64,000 bases of DNA from Ascaris suum (lineage: Eukaryota > Nematoda > Chromadorea > Rhabditida > Ascarididae): NCBI GenBank assembly GCA_013433145.1, contig CM024168.1, forward strand, positions 8,440,184-8,504,183, given 5' to 3'. A program made the position numbers and the translations under genes. The notes under the pieces were generated by a model that saw only the letters and a program-made list of their open reading frames with translations, ran no database searches and was not told the origin of the DNA. This document shows positions 26,534-47,671 of this stretch, one piece after another. Every line of letters starts with the position of its first letter. Within the stretch, counting starts at the first letter, position 1.

Positions 26534-28426
26534 TCAGCTTATTGACTCTCGAGCAGTGAATAGTGTAATTTCGCTTTGATTTTGGCGTGCTCTTCTTGCG
26601 CATTTTTCTTTAGCCTTCCCGCATTGCTCTTCTTCTTTGGAAACGCCCAAAGGTTTTTCAGGTGTCTCCACCTTGCTCACACAAAGATACAGTTTCTTGG
26701 AGTCTGCTTGGAGATAGCTGCAAGTTAGGAATTGTGCAGGGGTATTTGCATTTGCATTTTAGAGGGTAATATTGCACTTCACGCTCTTGGCTTCCGATAA
26801 TATCGTATTCCTATGGCCTCAGCCGAGCAGTGTTTGAAGGATCTCACCAGCCGTGATTTAACAGCATATCTTCTGGACTAACCATAGTATCCACCACTTG
26901 AAGTATGATGCCTTCACCTGATTGACGGTCGTCGTAAGTCTTCCATTTACGAGCATAAGCGTCAACTTCGTTTCATCGGCTTCTTACCTTCTAAGCATTT
27001 TTATATGAATATTCTCATCAGTACTATTGGTTTTGAACAATAATTCCTCGTTGAGCAATTCCTTTTTATGCGTTATTTGGAAGGATCCGATTAGTATGAC
27101 ATGGTGCCCGCGGCATATGCATATTTATGGTGTGCCCCTCTTCGTTGTCGTCAATTTGCGAACCACTTAAAAAACAGTGAAAGCACTGTTAGGCAAAGCG
27201 GTGGTTCGATGGTTTAGCACGACATTTCGAGGAGAGTTTCTTTTTGCCGATTACCTTCTTAGTGAGCCTAAGGTGAGAGAGTTTGCAAAAACACAATTTG
27301 CAATGCTTCTGCTGCTAGGAATCGGAAAGAAAGGCTTTTTCTTCTCATTATTTTTGCGGTTGGTCAGTAATCGCTTTATTGCTTTATAGAAATTGAAGAG
27401 AAGCGCTTTTTCGGTTGTTTACTTCAAAAAGAATCAAAACCTTCTTCTGCCAGTGGCGCAAGTTAACTTCACTAACAAATGTGCAAGTTTCTTTGCAAAA
27501 TGTGTCACTGTGTCAAAGAAGAAACATTGCAAGATAGTGAAGTGAATATCACTGAAATCTTGTTAAAATTGCATAATTCGTGAAGGTTCGCCTATTATTC
27601 CATTCTTCAGATTAGTAAAAATTTAGCTCCAAACGAGGAGAGATATGTTTCGAAAACGCTTTTAAAGAATTTGTGAATTGCATTTAATTTTATTTCGCTC
27701 GTTTAAAATTCACTGAAAACTTAAATTCGAAATTTATTACGCACGGCTAAATTGTGAAATGACAATTAACAAAACGTGGTTGCCATGAGATGTGAAGAAA
27801 CTTCTATGCTACTTCCGTGTAGGTATAACGCTGTGAAAGACATCGATCCCTAGTCGCTGATGGCATAGTAGGGTGAAGTTTAATAGTTGTGTGTTAAGTT
27901 TGAAGCACCGGCCCCAATACCTCCAGCACTCACTCCGAAAAACTTTCCGAGATCAAAGTGTGCTTTGTCTGAATGCAGTATTTATGGAGAAAAAAACAAA
28001 GAAACATGTCACTCCATCATCTCTTCCACCGCTTCCAGAATATTGTCGAAGTTCCCATCGGCGTTATTTTTGGCGCAGCTTATTTCACCATTTTCTCAGA
28101 ATTCGCAGTTGTTTTTCACTGGACTAATTCAAGCTTTTATTTCTTCGCCAGATACTAACGACCTGTTCGTAAGCAGCTTCGATGGAAAATCGTTACATTC
28201 ATGAGATCAAAACATTCATCATAAGTTGGAAGATTGTAATACTTCGACTGACGCAGTCTTTGACCAAGGTCTTTAATTAGTATTACACAATGCTCCAGAG
28301 AGCTTCTTCTTATCATTTCCGAATTAATTCCTTTTATCTCACTTTTTGCTTTGCTGAGAAAACCGTTCAAATGAACCATATCTGGCCGACCCCATTTATC
28401 GAAACTAATTTCTATGGCTTCATCGA
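26534..28426 (-). CDS. Candidate 3' end of an unidentified minus-strand gene, three phase-compatible exons
   Basis: Exon A 28426-28197 (76 codons after a split codon, donor aat|gtaacg), exon B 26939-26848 (30 codons, acceptor ggaag, donor ctg|gtgaga), exon C 26717-26534 (acceptor cttgcag, 60 codons then TGA). Phases agree: A to B is phase 0, and B to C joins TG|C. The protein looks soluble and charged: A contains FDKWGRPDMVHLNGFLSKAK and LPTYDECFDLMN, B contains IILQVVDTMVSPEDMLLNHG, and C contains KKLYLCVSKVETPEKP and a Lys/Glu/Arg-rich tail with two Cys. I do not recognise the family. Caution: the acceptors of A and B are weak, and C lies on a purine-rich strand where charged open frames arise by chance. 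The 5' part would lie above 28.4 kb. Confidence 0.35.
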
Positions 28427-30746
28427 CTATTGTTTCGGAATGCGGTGTTAATTAAGACAGCTTGAGACAGCCACTGCGGAAGCATATCAAGAAAGCTGAA
28501 ATGATGTGTGCTATAGTGTAATTTCGTTTACCTGACCAACAAGATAATCACTTAGCAACGAATGAAAAAATATGCCGAATGCAACGATCATTTGTCGGCT
28601 GATCGGCTGCTCGCAAAAATTTCAAAGGATTTATTATTTTTGTGAGCAGACCGTTAGAAATTGAAAATCTGAAGAGAGTAAGATAGAGTAAAGTCAAACC
28701 GTCTTTCACTACGCACAAGCGTCTTCGAAACTGAGCAGTGGACCTGAAGAACAGTTCAAGGGAGGGGCTACTCTGCACGCTCCGCCCATGAATTTTCCGA
28801 ACTAAAGTGGGGGCTGGAATAATACGCTTTACAAACGAGAATCTGCAAATGCACATACTGTGGCATAGTTGTTGCGTCTTAAGAAAGATGACTTCATTAG
28901 ATGACTTCATTAAGGAGTGGCTGTTCCCTGAGGGGACTAGTGACGTTCAATTTAACAGGAATAAGTCAGAAATGAAGAAATTGAGGAAATGTACGAGCAT
29001 TTGTTGTGAGGATGTTTAGTTGTTCGCTTAATCAAAAAGGAAGAATGTAACTGGCAACTGAAAAGATCGATACACGAGGCCTACCAACTGCATGGAGGCC
29101 GCTGAAAAATGAAGTTTGAGAAAGTGACACCAATGAGAGACCATATAGTGGATTTGGTGGGAAAACGGAAAAAACAAGTTTGAGCGAGAATCTTATACTA
29201 CTGAACTTTTTGGTTATTTTTTCTCAAGAAGATGTTTATTTTAAAAGAAACTCTTAAATGCGTTTTTCATGAATAGCGTTAATTCTTTTTTGCATTTCAG
29301 TTCAACCTAAAAATGAGCAAATGGTTTTCACGTAACTAACATTGCGGCATTATTTGATCAAATTAACTCTGAACAGCGAATCGTTTTCCCGTGTAAATTG
29401 CACCGGTGCAATCATACGTCATAAAGATGGCTTTCTTTTGACGTTCATTCTTGTATTCGTTCATAAGTTTCTTCAGTATCATCAACTCATAACCTAGAAC
29501 TTACGAAAAAGATATCGGGCCTATAGAATCCAAATGCGTTCTAATAAAAGGTTCATTTGGATTTGCAGGGTCATTGATCAGTTTTCAAATTTCATGCCAA
29601 AGTTTTATCTTTTTCTTTGATTAAATTGATATTTTTGAGGGATGTGAACTTGAATTCGAGTAGTTGAGACTTAAGAACTTTGGCACTTCAAAAGCAACAG
29701 TAGATTCATGCTTATATGCAGAAATAACAAGATAACCGTCCTTAGATCGCCTTGCTTACTTTATTCAGCCGTTCTAAGTCTACTACGGGAAAAGGGCGCG
29801 GTCATGTCAGCTACCCGGCATTAACGATGGAGGAAGGATGAAAGGAAAGCAGAGGGAGTGTGCTGGCTCAGACACATGCTCTCGCAGAACTACGTTTCTG
29901 TGTTGACGAGCGTTTACACTAAGTGAAACATCTATTGCACTGCTCACAGTTGCCTAAATTAAACACCTTTAGCATGTCCGAGTGGTTGCATCATCGTGAG
30001 CGAGAGCTGAAGAGTCTTGCCGCTCTCTCTGTCTGAATAAGAGCAAATTGGATTACAGAAATTGGTTCAATGAGTGATTCAGAGCACATGACTCGACTGC
30101 TACACCCATCTTGTTGACGATGACGGCTTCGAAGTGGCCTTCATTGTTCCGTCCACTGCTTAGTCCGATTGGTGGGGTTTTTTGTGCATTTGAGCTGGAC
30201 GAACCGTCACACAAATGTGTACACCTCGAATCAGAGGCACACATTAAACGCCTATGTGATGCGCGATTGCAGTGCAAAACCGCTACCAATGCAGTCATAT
30301 GGCGCTTGTCTTCTACAATTCTTGCATTCAAGTGTTTGTCATATTATCTGCTAGTACTCCAATTTATGTATCGCTGAACGTCGTTATGTGTAAAAATATA
30401 TCAGCTTTCAATATATTATACGTCATATTGTCGTATTTCTGTGAAATAAATGATGTACTGAGGCAAATTTAAGCCATCCTATTCCCATTTGTCTGCTTAA
30501 AATATCGCTGTAAACGTCGTGATTCTCTAACCTAGGACAGCTTTGCATCAACAGTGATCTGGCTAAGAGCGGCACTAAAATGGCTTTGACCTCTATTGTG
30601 CTTTAAAAGGACGTAATAGGTCATATATAATCAGTCATGAAGCCTTGTCAATCTACTAATTACCAGCATATTTATATTTCATCATCCCTTCACCTGTCTC
30701 CAGAACCGCATCACATGCTTCGTTCATGAGTTCCGGGAGTGTAGTT
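28427..30746. other. No gene recognised
   Basis: Contains a 120-codon minus open frame (28548-28910), a 70-codon plus frame that includes a 13-bp tandem duplication (28887-28912), and overlapping open frames on both strands at 30053-30377. None shows a motif I recognise or a splice chain I could close. Confidence 0.4.
28887..28912. repeat. 13-bp direct tandem duplication
   Basis: gatgacttcatta occurs twice head to tail. Such a perfect short duplication suggests a recent slippage or repair event. Confidence 0.9.
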
Positions 30747-32021
30747 TCATAGAGGAACTATGAGCCAGTTAATCATCCCTCCAGAGCAATCATTCGTACT
30801 TAAGGAGCAAAGGCGCTCATTGTTCGCCTCATCACTCCGGACGATAGGTTCACATGTACCACGTCGTACCCTTATGACTGCATGATTTGCGTATTTTTTA
30901 ATAACGACAATAAGTGACGAATTGAATTTCGGTTGAAACCAGAAAACTCGGTAAGTTGAAATCGAACGCTTTCGGTAGGTTGCCAAGGAAAAGAAGAAAT
31001 TTTCATCGGTTACCGTCACTACTTCATAAGGACACATGACCCTCGAGCCAACCTGGGCGCTGTTTCCTTTTCATCTTTAGATCTCCACTGAAGCCAAGTA
31101 AAGCTAACGTTTCTATATGGCTTCGTCACGGAGAAGCGTTGATTTGATCGATGAGGGAAAAAGACATAACTCCTTCCGGGAATATCCTTGTGATTGTTCC
31201 TTCCGACAGTTTGCTTCCTCTAGACGTCTGCCCTATTTAGTTGCTGCAATGAAGCATTTTTTTAATAAACATCAATAAATCTGAAAAGTTTGCAGTCGTG
31301 GTTCCGTTTTCTAGACATTGAAACTGATCCTCTTTCATTGTTTATATATGACAGCCGATGGTTTTTTCCCATATATGGTTTGCATAATTTCATGCTGAGT
31401 ATTTCGCCTTTGTTAAGAAAGAACGTTCCTTCTAAATGAAATTTATTATGAAATACTCAGCAAGATTCATTGTTTTATCGAAGTTGCATGAGTGAATGAG
31501 GTTTTGTTCTCATTTTGATGTTGATGCACTCGTTCTTTGAATGTATTCCTACGGGTGCTGTTGCATAGGTCGCTTCATAATCGCATCAATTCGTCTGGCA
31601 AAATGGGTCGATCTCATTTCTTCTGGAAGCTTTTTTTGCAACAGTTCATCTTACCTTATACACCTACTGCGATATAGAATGATTACAACCTTATTTGAAT
31701 CCTACAGTGTAGGCACTGTAATAAAATGATTTTAAAACATTGTTATTTGACAGTATTGTGCATACGAATCGAATGAAAAAAAACTACCTTTTCGAAAATG
31801 TAGGGTGTGTTGACAGCGTCTAGAAAAAGAGCGTACTCATAAGATGAGGCAATTTCAGTAAACCAACTCGACTTGGAGCGTCGCTGAATGCAATGGTGCT
31901 CGATTCGCCGTTCCGACTCGATGGTATTTGCGTAAAATTTTTGCATTGTTTTCATTTCCTTCTCTCCGTTAATGCACATACTATCTGTCTCTTTTCCTTC
32001 CTCTCTTCTCGCTGTGCACAA
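30747..32021 (-). CDS. Two phase-compatible coding-like ORFs, minus strand, unidentified
   Basis: An upstream open stretch (about 32021-31789) reads a charged, Cys/His-containing sequence (MKTMQKFYANTIESERRIEH and ASSYEYALFLDAVNTPYIFEK) and ends at a good donor, gaaaag|gtagtt, in phase 0. The next open stretch, after the acceptor gcgcccag at about 31050, is also in phase 0 (VGSRVMCPYEVVTVTDENFF) and stays open to 30747. They could be earlier exons of the same gene as the 26.5-28.4 kb chain, but I could not close the phases between them. No family recognised. Confidence 0.27.
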
Positions 32022-32812
32022 ATTTCACAGTTGCAGGACCCGGTTGTTCACCTTTGCCATTTGCATGGTATATAGCCTTCAATGCAGTAAAATGCAGCTA
32101 ATATCCACAGTTTGGGCGTTCTTCAAAGATCTCCTCACTCATGGAATGTAGGGGAAGAAAGCAACCCGAACAGCTGGTGCAGGACTATGCACACGCGCGC
32201 CGCGCACTATCTTTAAAAAAAGTCACCATGAAAAAGGTCATACACAGATTTGGGTTTCATGACGGTGAGTATCAACGTGGGCGGTTGGTAGCGCGTTACT
32301 CTAAGAGACTAACGATCCTCTTAAACACTGTCAAGTGGGCGACATAAAAATGGATTATCCAACGGAAATTCTGCTGGGCTTTGTAATTACGATTGATGTA
32401 GAGATCATAGTGGCGATTTTTTTGACGCTGGAAAAGTGGGAAGCGAATATTTCAAACCATTGAAATGCATCGTGGAAGGGGTTTTCATGAATCGGCAGAT
32501 ATTCGACTAAGTTGCGTCTTTAGAGGAAAATGGCCTAAGTTGTTTATTTGACAGTTACTGTTCAGTAACAACGCTCCGGCATAACTTTTATTCAAAACTT
32601 CATGTCGATCGTTTGATGCTACGAGCGAACAATGATGTTATTGAGCAGTTGACCAATATAGGGACGGCTGAGCTTTTTTTTATGTGATATCATGTGAACA
32701 TCTTGGACTCTGAAAACCGAAACGACCATTCCAAATTAATTCGGGTATCCTTTAATCGTTGGCCCGGAACTCTTCCTTATATGACCAAATTTGCATAAAT
32801 TAAGGTGTAAAT

Positions 32813-32815
32813 CAG
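32813..32815 (+). promoter_or_regulatory. Acceptor cag directly abutting the ZIP start codon
   Basis: The sequence gtaaatcag is followed without spacing by ATG. It can be a spliced-leader acceptor, giving a near-zero 5' UTR, or an ordinary acceptor of an internal exon whose upstream exons were not recognised. The donor that follows (g|gtgagc at 32844) is strong and gives phase 1, matching the next exon. Confidence 0.4.
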
Positions 32816-41218
<8,403 letters not shown>

Positions 41219-42434
41219 AACACGCCGTTTAGACAACAACTAGACCAACGCGGCAAACAGGGAAAAGATCTGCTAATCGAGGTGACGTTTCAGTGATCGG
41301 CTCAAAAAAACCTATTAGTGGATCAGTTTTCGGCTTTATGGTGACACTAACGGTTGTCTGCTTCCTCGCTATCTCATTTTATTCAATGCAGATGGGGTAA
41401 TATGCCGAATGCATCAAAACTGCGCTGTTGTTATGCAAAAAAGATGCTTTTGATTTTTTCATCTCGGGGGACATCGACTCAGTAACATCTAGGGTGACTG
41501 GCCAAAACGTCAACTAATGAGAAACTGCGTCGATGCTTTATTTGTAGAATATCCAAGCGAAAAATTAGGAACGCTTTTCAACTTGCTAAAATTGGGGGAA
41601 AAATTCAGTACGACAAACGTCACTTCGCCTACTTATCTTTTTCCCTGAATGAAACAAATATGAAACATTCGTAAGCACAACAAGATTTTTCACTCAGTGT
41701 CGAAGATTTTTGCAAATTGTTGTTATGCATAACGATGAAAAGCCATTTGTGTTATATGATACTGCATCGTGCGCGATACTGAATAGCTTTTTTTTCCTCA
41801 GTATCGTTTTATGAACCACTTTTTGAAGGATTTGAAGAGAGAAAGAAATCCCCTCAAGAGCTAACGAAATTGTTGCTCTTATAGTCGCATAGTAAATAAT
41901 TTGGACGCGGTTGCAATTCTCTGCATGTTGGGTTGAATTTTTGGCAAAAATTTGTATTTGTTCCAGTTGTGTTATTTGAACAATGTTCTCAAGAAAGCTT
42001 TTACGAGCGCACACTGCTGTGGAATGCGTTCGGGAAATGAGAAAAGATTTTCAGGTCACTTACCGAAATGTGTGCTCACTATGAGGGAACTACTTATTGT
42101 CCGAGTTAGTGGATGGCATTTATAACTCGACATCTTCCTTTGAACTTAGTGTTGCTAAAAAAAATCCTTTTGATTTTCTAAAATTTTCATATTTCAATGG
42201 ATAAGAAGCAAAAATTATATTTCTTATATTCAAGTCGCGATGGAGGCAATAAAAACATTTTCCGGCAAGTGCAGATCTGAAATAGAAAATAAAGATGGTC
42301 ACTAGGCCCTTTAAAAGCCATTTTTCACTGTTGTTGTATGTATTGTAACTGTGATATTCATCACCTGCGCTTTGCTTTATTGTTTTTTCTTTAACTACGC
42401 CTTTATATTCCTTGTCAGACTCCACTGTTCTTAC
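41219..42434. other. 3' flank of the ZIP gene; nothing recognised
   Basis: AT-rich DNA after the ZIP stop. A 106-codon minus open frame (41694-42014) has no motif. No convincing polyadenylation signal was found close to the stop. Confidence 0.4.
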
Positions 42435-42674
42435 CTTTTCAAAGTTCTTCACCATCGATGCGTTTTCCCCACGCTCGTATGAAAATTTGCTGCAGAATAA
42501 TGTGTTTTGCATGTGGAGGTGTGAATGGTACATGTATCCACTTTGCACGATACGTGTGACGCAGTTGTTCATCACACAGATGGTTTGTTTGCTACAAGAC
42601 AATGAAGAACGAGTGAAAGCAACTTCTTCCGGCCTTCCCTGCCTTGCCCAAATTCCAGTTACGACCAAATTGGT
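42435..42674 (-). CDS. Candidate exon of a copper type II monooxygenase-like protein (possible orphan exon)
   Basis: Within a 196-codon minus open frame (42710-42120), the longest in the window, an 80-codon segment is bounded by acceptor gatcccag and donor gaaaag|gtaaga, phase 0 at both ends. It reads TGIWARQGRPEEVAFTRS, then C..C-type spacing (SCSKQTICVMNNC), then SGYMYHSHLHMQ and a Tyr/Glu/Gly-rich strand. This order resembles the C-domain of dopamine beta-hydroxylase/PHM-type enzymes, where a Cys pair is followed by a G....HTHL motif holding two copper-ligand histidines. Here it is HSHLH. No partner exons (N-domain, DOMON, EMC methionine motif) were found nearby, so this may be an exon with distant partners, a pseudogene fragment or a chance likeness. 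Confidence 0.35.
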
Positions 42675-45406
42675 CTGGGATCTAAACACATTATTGTGAG
42701 TCCGTTTCACTCATGGTTTTGATTGTATCATGAAACTATGGTATTTAGTGCTAGTTGGCGAACCCCTTCATGCATTCGGAAACTGCTTAATTATGCCACT
42801 GGGAGGCAAGGAGGCGGTTTCTCAGTAAAGATGGAGAAGATATAACGGAGCTTTCTCACCACAATCTCTGGATCTAAATTTTAACATCAGCCTGATCCAG
42901 AACTGTCCCATTCGAAAGCTGCATAAGAGTTTCAAGAAAGGAACAGTTTTTGCTTGTCATTCGCTTTATTTAAAGTGGGAAGCTTGGCGATGCATCCGCA
43001 ATAATATGAACGGAAAAGTAGCTTTTGCTTTTTTCGAACAAATTCTACATACATTTTTTAGCAATCACGAAACCTTGATGTACTGCTACAAATGAGCTGG
43101 TGTTGGAAATGCTTGCAGCTGATAAAAATGCCCAGGGAAAGACGCACATCCATATGTCACTTTAAAAGGTTCTCTTTTGAAGTAGTGTATGATATTTTAT
43201 GAGTTTCTTATCAGCGACCACTATAAAACCTCCACATGAGCGTCAATAGCAGTCGTAAATCAAACAGTTGAAAGCTTTATTCCACTCGGCTCTGGAAATT
43301 CCCTCCACTTTGCCCTTCTCGAGCTTGCATATCGCAAAGAAATATGAAGAATCATCGTATTGTCTTAGAAAAGCAAGCAATGTGGATGGCACAGCAAGCC
43401 AAACACAAAGTAAGAATCAAATAAGAATCAAAAGACAGGAAGAAAATCTGGTTTTCTGTAATACGATAGTTGAGGTTGTCGTCGCTCGTTGTTAAAGGCT
43501 TCGATTCACTTGTCGAGAGAGCTTCAGGACAGATGTTCGCGCATTACATTAGTTGCTCATCAGTGAAGATAGGTTCGCGGGAGATATTGTGCGTCACCTC
43601 CATTTGTGGCATTCCACCTTCAACCTGAAAACATCACTCTTCTAACATCAGCTGCTATAAGAAAGCAGGTCGAGATTCCTTTAGATATTTATTCAGTAGG
43701 CAGTTCGAAGCAGTGAACCCCAATGAGTTCTTCGCTCGTTCAGTTCCCCAGGGCTCCAAGGAAGAGTGGAGAAGCACATCAGAGCATCATACGCCGACCT
43801 GCAAGACCATGTGAAAATGCAACTGCTTTGTGTGATTACGTCGAGGTCACAAGCTCTTTCATTCGATAAAATGTCCATCAAATTTGAGCAGAAATAATTT
43901 TAAAAGTTCCCACTCTTCCAAGTCTCACCAAGATGAGAATATAAAGTCAGTTGGAGTCAGTTTGACTCGCCAAGTAAAATGAGACTGAATTTGAAAGTCC
44001 TTTCTGCCAGTGGAGAAATTCGCGATAAGCTCACTAAGCTTTCTTGCTTAAAAGTGAGAGCATTTTTATATGGAACGATAGAAGTTGCTGAGCCGTGTCC
44101 GCCATCAACGATTTTTATAATATATTTTTGAAATCCTCTTCTTCACTATCATTCAAATGAGATCAAAAAGACCACGTCTTGTGCTCTAAATAAATCGGTA
44201 ATTAGTGTGTAGCAAGTTGCCTTACTTCGCGGAGAGTATTGTCCGGCGACAATACCTTGTCGACCTTCTTCGCTTTTTTCAGTGACTCTGAAATACCACG
44301 AATGAGTGTGAACATTCTTGCACTGGGCAAAGGCAACGGTTTCTATGTGCAAATTTAGGCGGAGGTTTGATTTATTATTTAACACTCGTACTCGCTAAGA
44401 CCATGAAAGCGAAGAGAGAAGGAAGTGTGGGACTTGCAGGATGTTCATTTCCAAACTTTCCACACCACCTGACTTCCCTCTTCCTGCGCTCAATATGAAA
44501 ACTTTTTCCGCTCAAGTTACTTCTATGGCATTCAACTAGAAGCTTTTCAGACGCAACTTTCAGAACAATTTAAGGCAATTCCTCCATATGCCCCCTCCCC
44601 CAACCTTTATAAGGTTGCATTTTAGGAGGAAATAAAATACAATAATGACCTAACAAATTGTTTAGAAATGAGCTGTTTTTACCAGCAGTTGATGTGTCTT
44701 TCTAGAAGGTCGCAACTGTTCGAGATATGCAATATTCCAACTGCCTTGTAACCTTAAGCAGATTATAACGGTAGTAACTATATTCAGGTCTTCTTGCAAA
44801 ATTATCCTATCTTTACGCACCAACACTTCAATTAAGATGGATAAAATATTAACTGCCGCATTCGTGTAGACTCCCTCCAAGGATATTGCAACTTCAAAAT
44901 AAATGGAAAGTGCTAACCTGTTTTCCCTTTTTCATGATCTTTTTCATCGCCATCTTTACGACCGCGACCTTCAGCACGCTTATCGAACTTCTCTTCTGGT
45001 TTTTTCCTGAAATGTTTCCTTATTGGAGGCCGAACATTTCTGTTGGATTGTTAAAATCTGCATTCGCGGGAGAGCGAAGGGAATGGAAGGTGGGGAAGAA
45101 GGAGGTGGAGTAAGAAGGAAGCGAAAATTTCTCTATTTTGTTGCTCCAATAAAACATTTCACGTTCACCCTCGCAAATCTTCGTTCCACTTCCCATCGTT
45201 TTTGAAAGTGTCCGAAAAGTTAATATGTCGGTTGCAACCGTCATCTAACAGCCGAAGTATCTTCAACATATTGACCATTAGATGAAAAGTGTAACTGGAA
45301 GTCAGCAGAAAAAGACGAGAGCTGTAATGTAGACGAAACATCACGATGAACTTTTTATCTGCTGCTCGTTGTGACTGAATAGCGATGTGACGGTACTTCG
45401 AAACTC

Positions 45407-45424
45407 TCCCCCCCCCCCCCCCCC
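45407..45424. repeat. poly(C) tract, about 16-18 bases
   Basis: Run of C flanked by aactct and atgtac in intergenic DNA. Confidence 0.9.
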
Positions 45425-47474
45425 ATGTACTTGCAGATAGGATCGTACTTCAGTTTCAACTGAAAAAATTGCCACATAAAAGAATGCACAAGTTTGACAA
45501 ACTAGTTCGAGTTACTTGTTCAGGATTTTTAAGAACAGCGCGAAATCAATTGCAGCCCTGTTGCTGCTTTATATCTTCCTGGCGATTAGAGGGAATCTTC
45601 CGGATGCTTAGCATTTTTTAGGAAGAGCTCGAAGAACTTCTTTGCTTGCTTTGTTGGCGTTGCGCCGCTTAGATCGCTAGCAAACTTCTCAACTGGGTAC
45701 TCTGAAATAGGCGGATGGAGGAAATGTTTTTACTGTAGCACCAAGCTATAAGAGAGAGCGGTTGGGCTGTGGTGGCGATTTTTTGTGCATTCCTGCTATG
45801 AACTGTTAAGTCCACCAGATTGCTCCAATAGCGATGTTTTCGAGCATGGGAGGAGCGAAAACAATCCTGTCAGGTCGGAAGGAGGTTCCGAAGCCACTCG
45901 AGGTAGAATTTAAAAGCGCTTGGAGCAACAGTTTCGGAACAACAAAATGCTACAAGTTATGTCTTGAAGGTAGTTTTAGTATGGGCAGAAGCGAAGCCCT
46001 AAAAATTGGAGGTATGATGCAAGCGATATAGTGGGGATGCGTTGAAAACACCTTGATGAGGAAACTTCTAATGCTTCTATCTTGTGACTTGCATCGAGGA
46101 ATGTTTCACTCGCTCTCTGCAGCTGAATATCTTCGAGCAATTTACCGCTTCGATTTTGATGTCCTTCGCTTCAAAAACACCGAAAAAGCCTCATACTGCT
46201 GCATTTTCATATTGACCGCACCACCCTCATCAGGATCGCACATGCAAGAATGTGACACCTCGTGCTACACCTTTCAGCTCGTTAAACAAAAGAGTTTATC
46301 CGCTACCTTTTTGTCTACGTTGCTAGTTTTACAGAAATTGCTGAAATTCATCTCCTGAACCCAACAAAGTGCACAGTTTTCGGACCCAGAAAACGGGGAA
46401 CCAAGGAATGTCACTCGTTCCGTTGTTCGCAACTCCACAGATTTAAAACCTTGAAAAGTGCCAGCACACAAATGAATGACAACCACTTCCCTTCCTACTC
46501 ATTCCTTAACCCGTCTCAAGCAAGCTGGAAAACAGAGGCCACCGAAACTCGGATACCTTCAAACAATTTTTGAGGATCCTCGAGAACTTTCTGGCGTGTC
46601 ACTACTCATGGAGTCAATCCAATTCTCGCAGAGTATCTATCCCTTGTGAATCTTTCACTCCTTCAGTGTTTAACATTTCACTTGCACTGCCTGAGCAAAA
46701 TGCCATATGAACGATTGATAATAAAATCGTATGCCGTATAACCGCTACCGTCTTCTTTGCCAGCCGTATTTGAAGAAAACTTCATCCACGGAGTTAAAAG
46801 AGCTATGCAGTCGTTCATGAGAGCATTTCACTACGACAACGCCGTGATTTGTGGGACATCGCGCATGATAAGCTCAAAATATTTTAACAGAATAGAATAC
46901 TATGGTGAGAGATGGGTCAATTAATTATGCAGGGGCGATGTGACCAGAAGCGGATCCCGCTTAAACCTTCAAACTGGCATCACATTCGGCCATCTACATA
47001 CATGAAATCTCTCAACTGTTGCGTTTAGCGCCAAGCCGAATAATTATCAGTCCGACCTCGAGATAAGGTTTTCGAGCATTTCCCTCCATATTTTTATAAT
47101 TTTTCGCAAAAGGGGTCAGCATGCGCAGGCCCAGAACTCTTGGTCGTTGTGAAGCGTGAAGAAAGCCTTCGAAGTTGGAGTGCGGAGGATGCAAAAACCT
47201 GCTCTCACAGTTTGCTCTTACGATAGTACTACATTCTCTTCTTCTACGTGTCGGAGCAACCACTCTGATGTATAGCAACAGTTCCAACTCTTACGAAACA
47301 ACAAGGCAATCCCAGTGCCTGATGGTCTTGGCACACGCCCAAGAATGTGACTGGTGTACGGGAGATTGACGTCTGTAGAAAATAGGATGCCGTTTAAACG
47401 AAATAGTAACTCAAACAATTTTGTCTAAGTGGTTACTTGTATGAATGAACTTTGTTCGAATGCCTCGAGCAGTC

Positions 47475-47671
47475 AACGGAGACGACGTTAACAATACTGC
47501 AAAGTCAAGCAGTGGCAGTAACGACTGTGAGAAGGAAAGACAGACCTTCGTTTGCATCTCCAAAAAGTCCCGCAGTGTGAAAACTCCGTGTGAAAAAAGG
47601 TGTGAAGAAAGTGTGGAAACTTCGCACTTTGATCACAAAAGTTTTGAATCACTTCCGCTGGTATTTGAAGT
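47475..47671 (+). other. Possible internal exon, unidentified
   Basis: After ctcgagcag the plus strand is open with hydrophilic, Cys-containing sequence (SGSNDCEKERQTFVCISKKS, TPCEKRCEESVETS) and reaches a plausible donor gaa|gttagt. Composition differs from neighbouring noncoding DNA, but it is a purine-rich strand and no partner exon was found. Confidence 0.2.

Noticed and set aside
29973..30040. tRNA-like A-box (gtccgagtggttgca)
   Set aside because: No B-box (GGTTCGANNC) or acceptor stem partner follows; cannot form a cloverleaf.
42412..42699. 95-codon plus-strand open frame with several Cys
   Set aside because: Lies opposite the longer minus-strand open frame with better splice boundaries; treated as its shadow.
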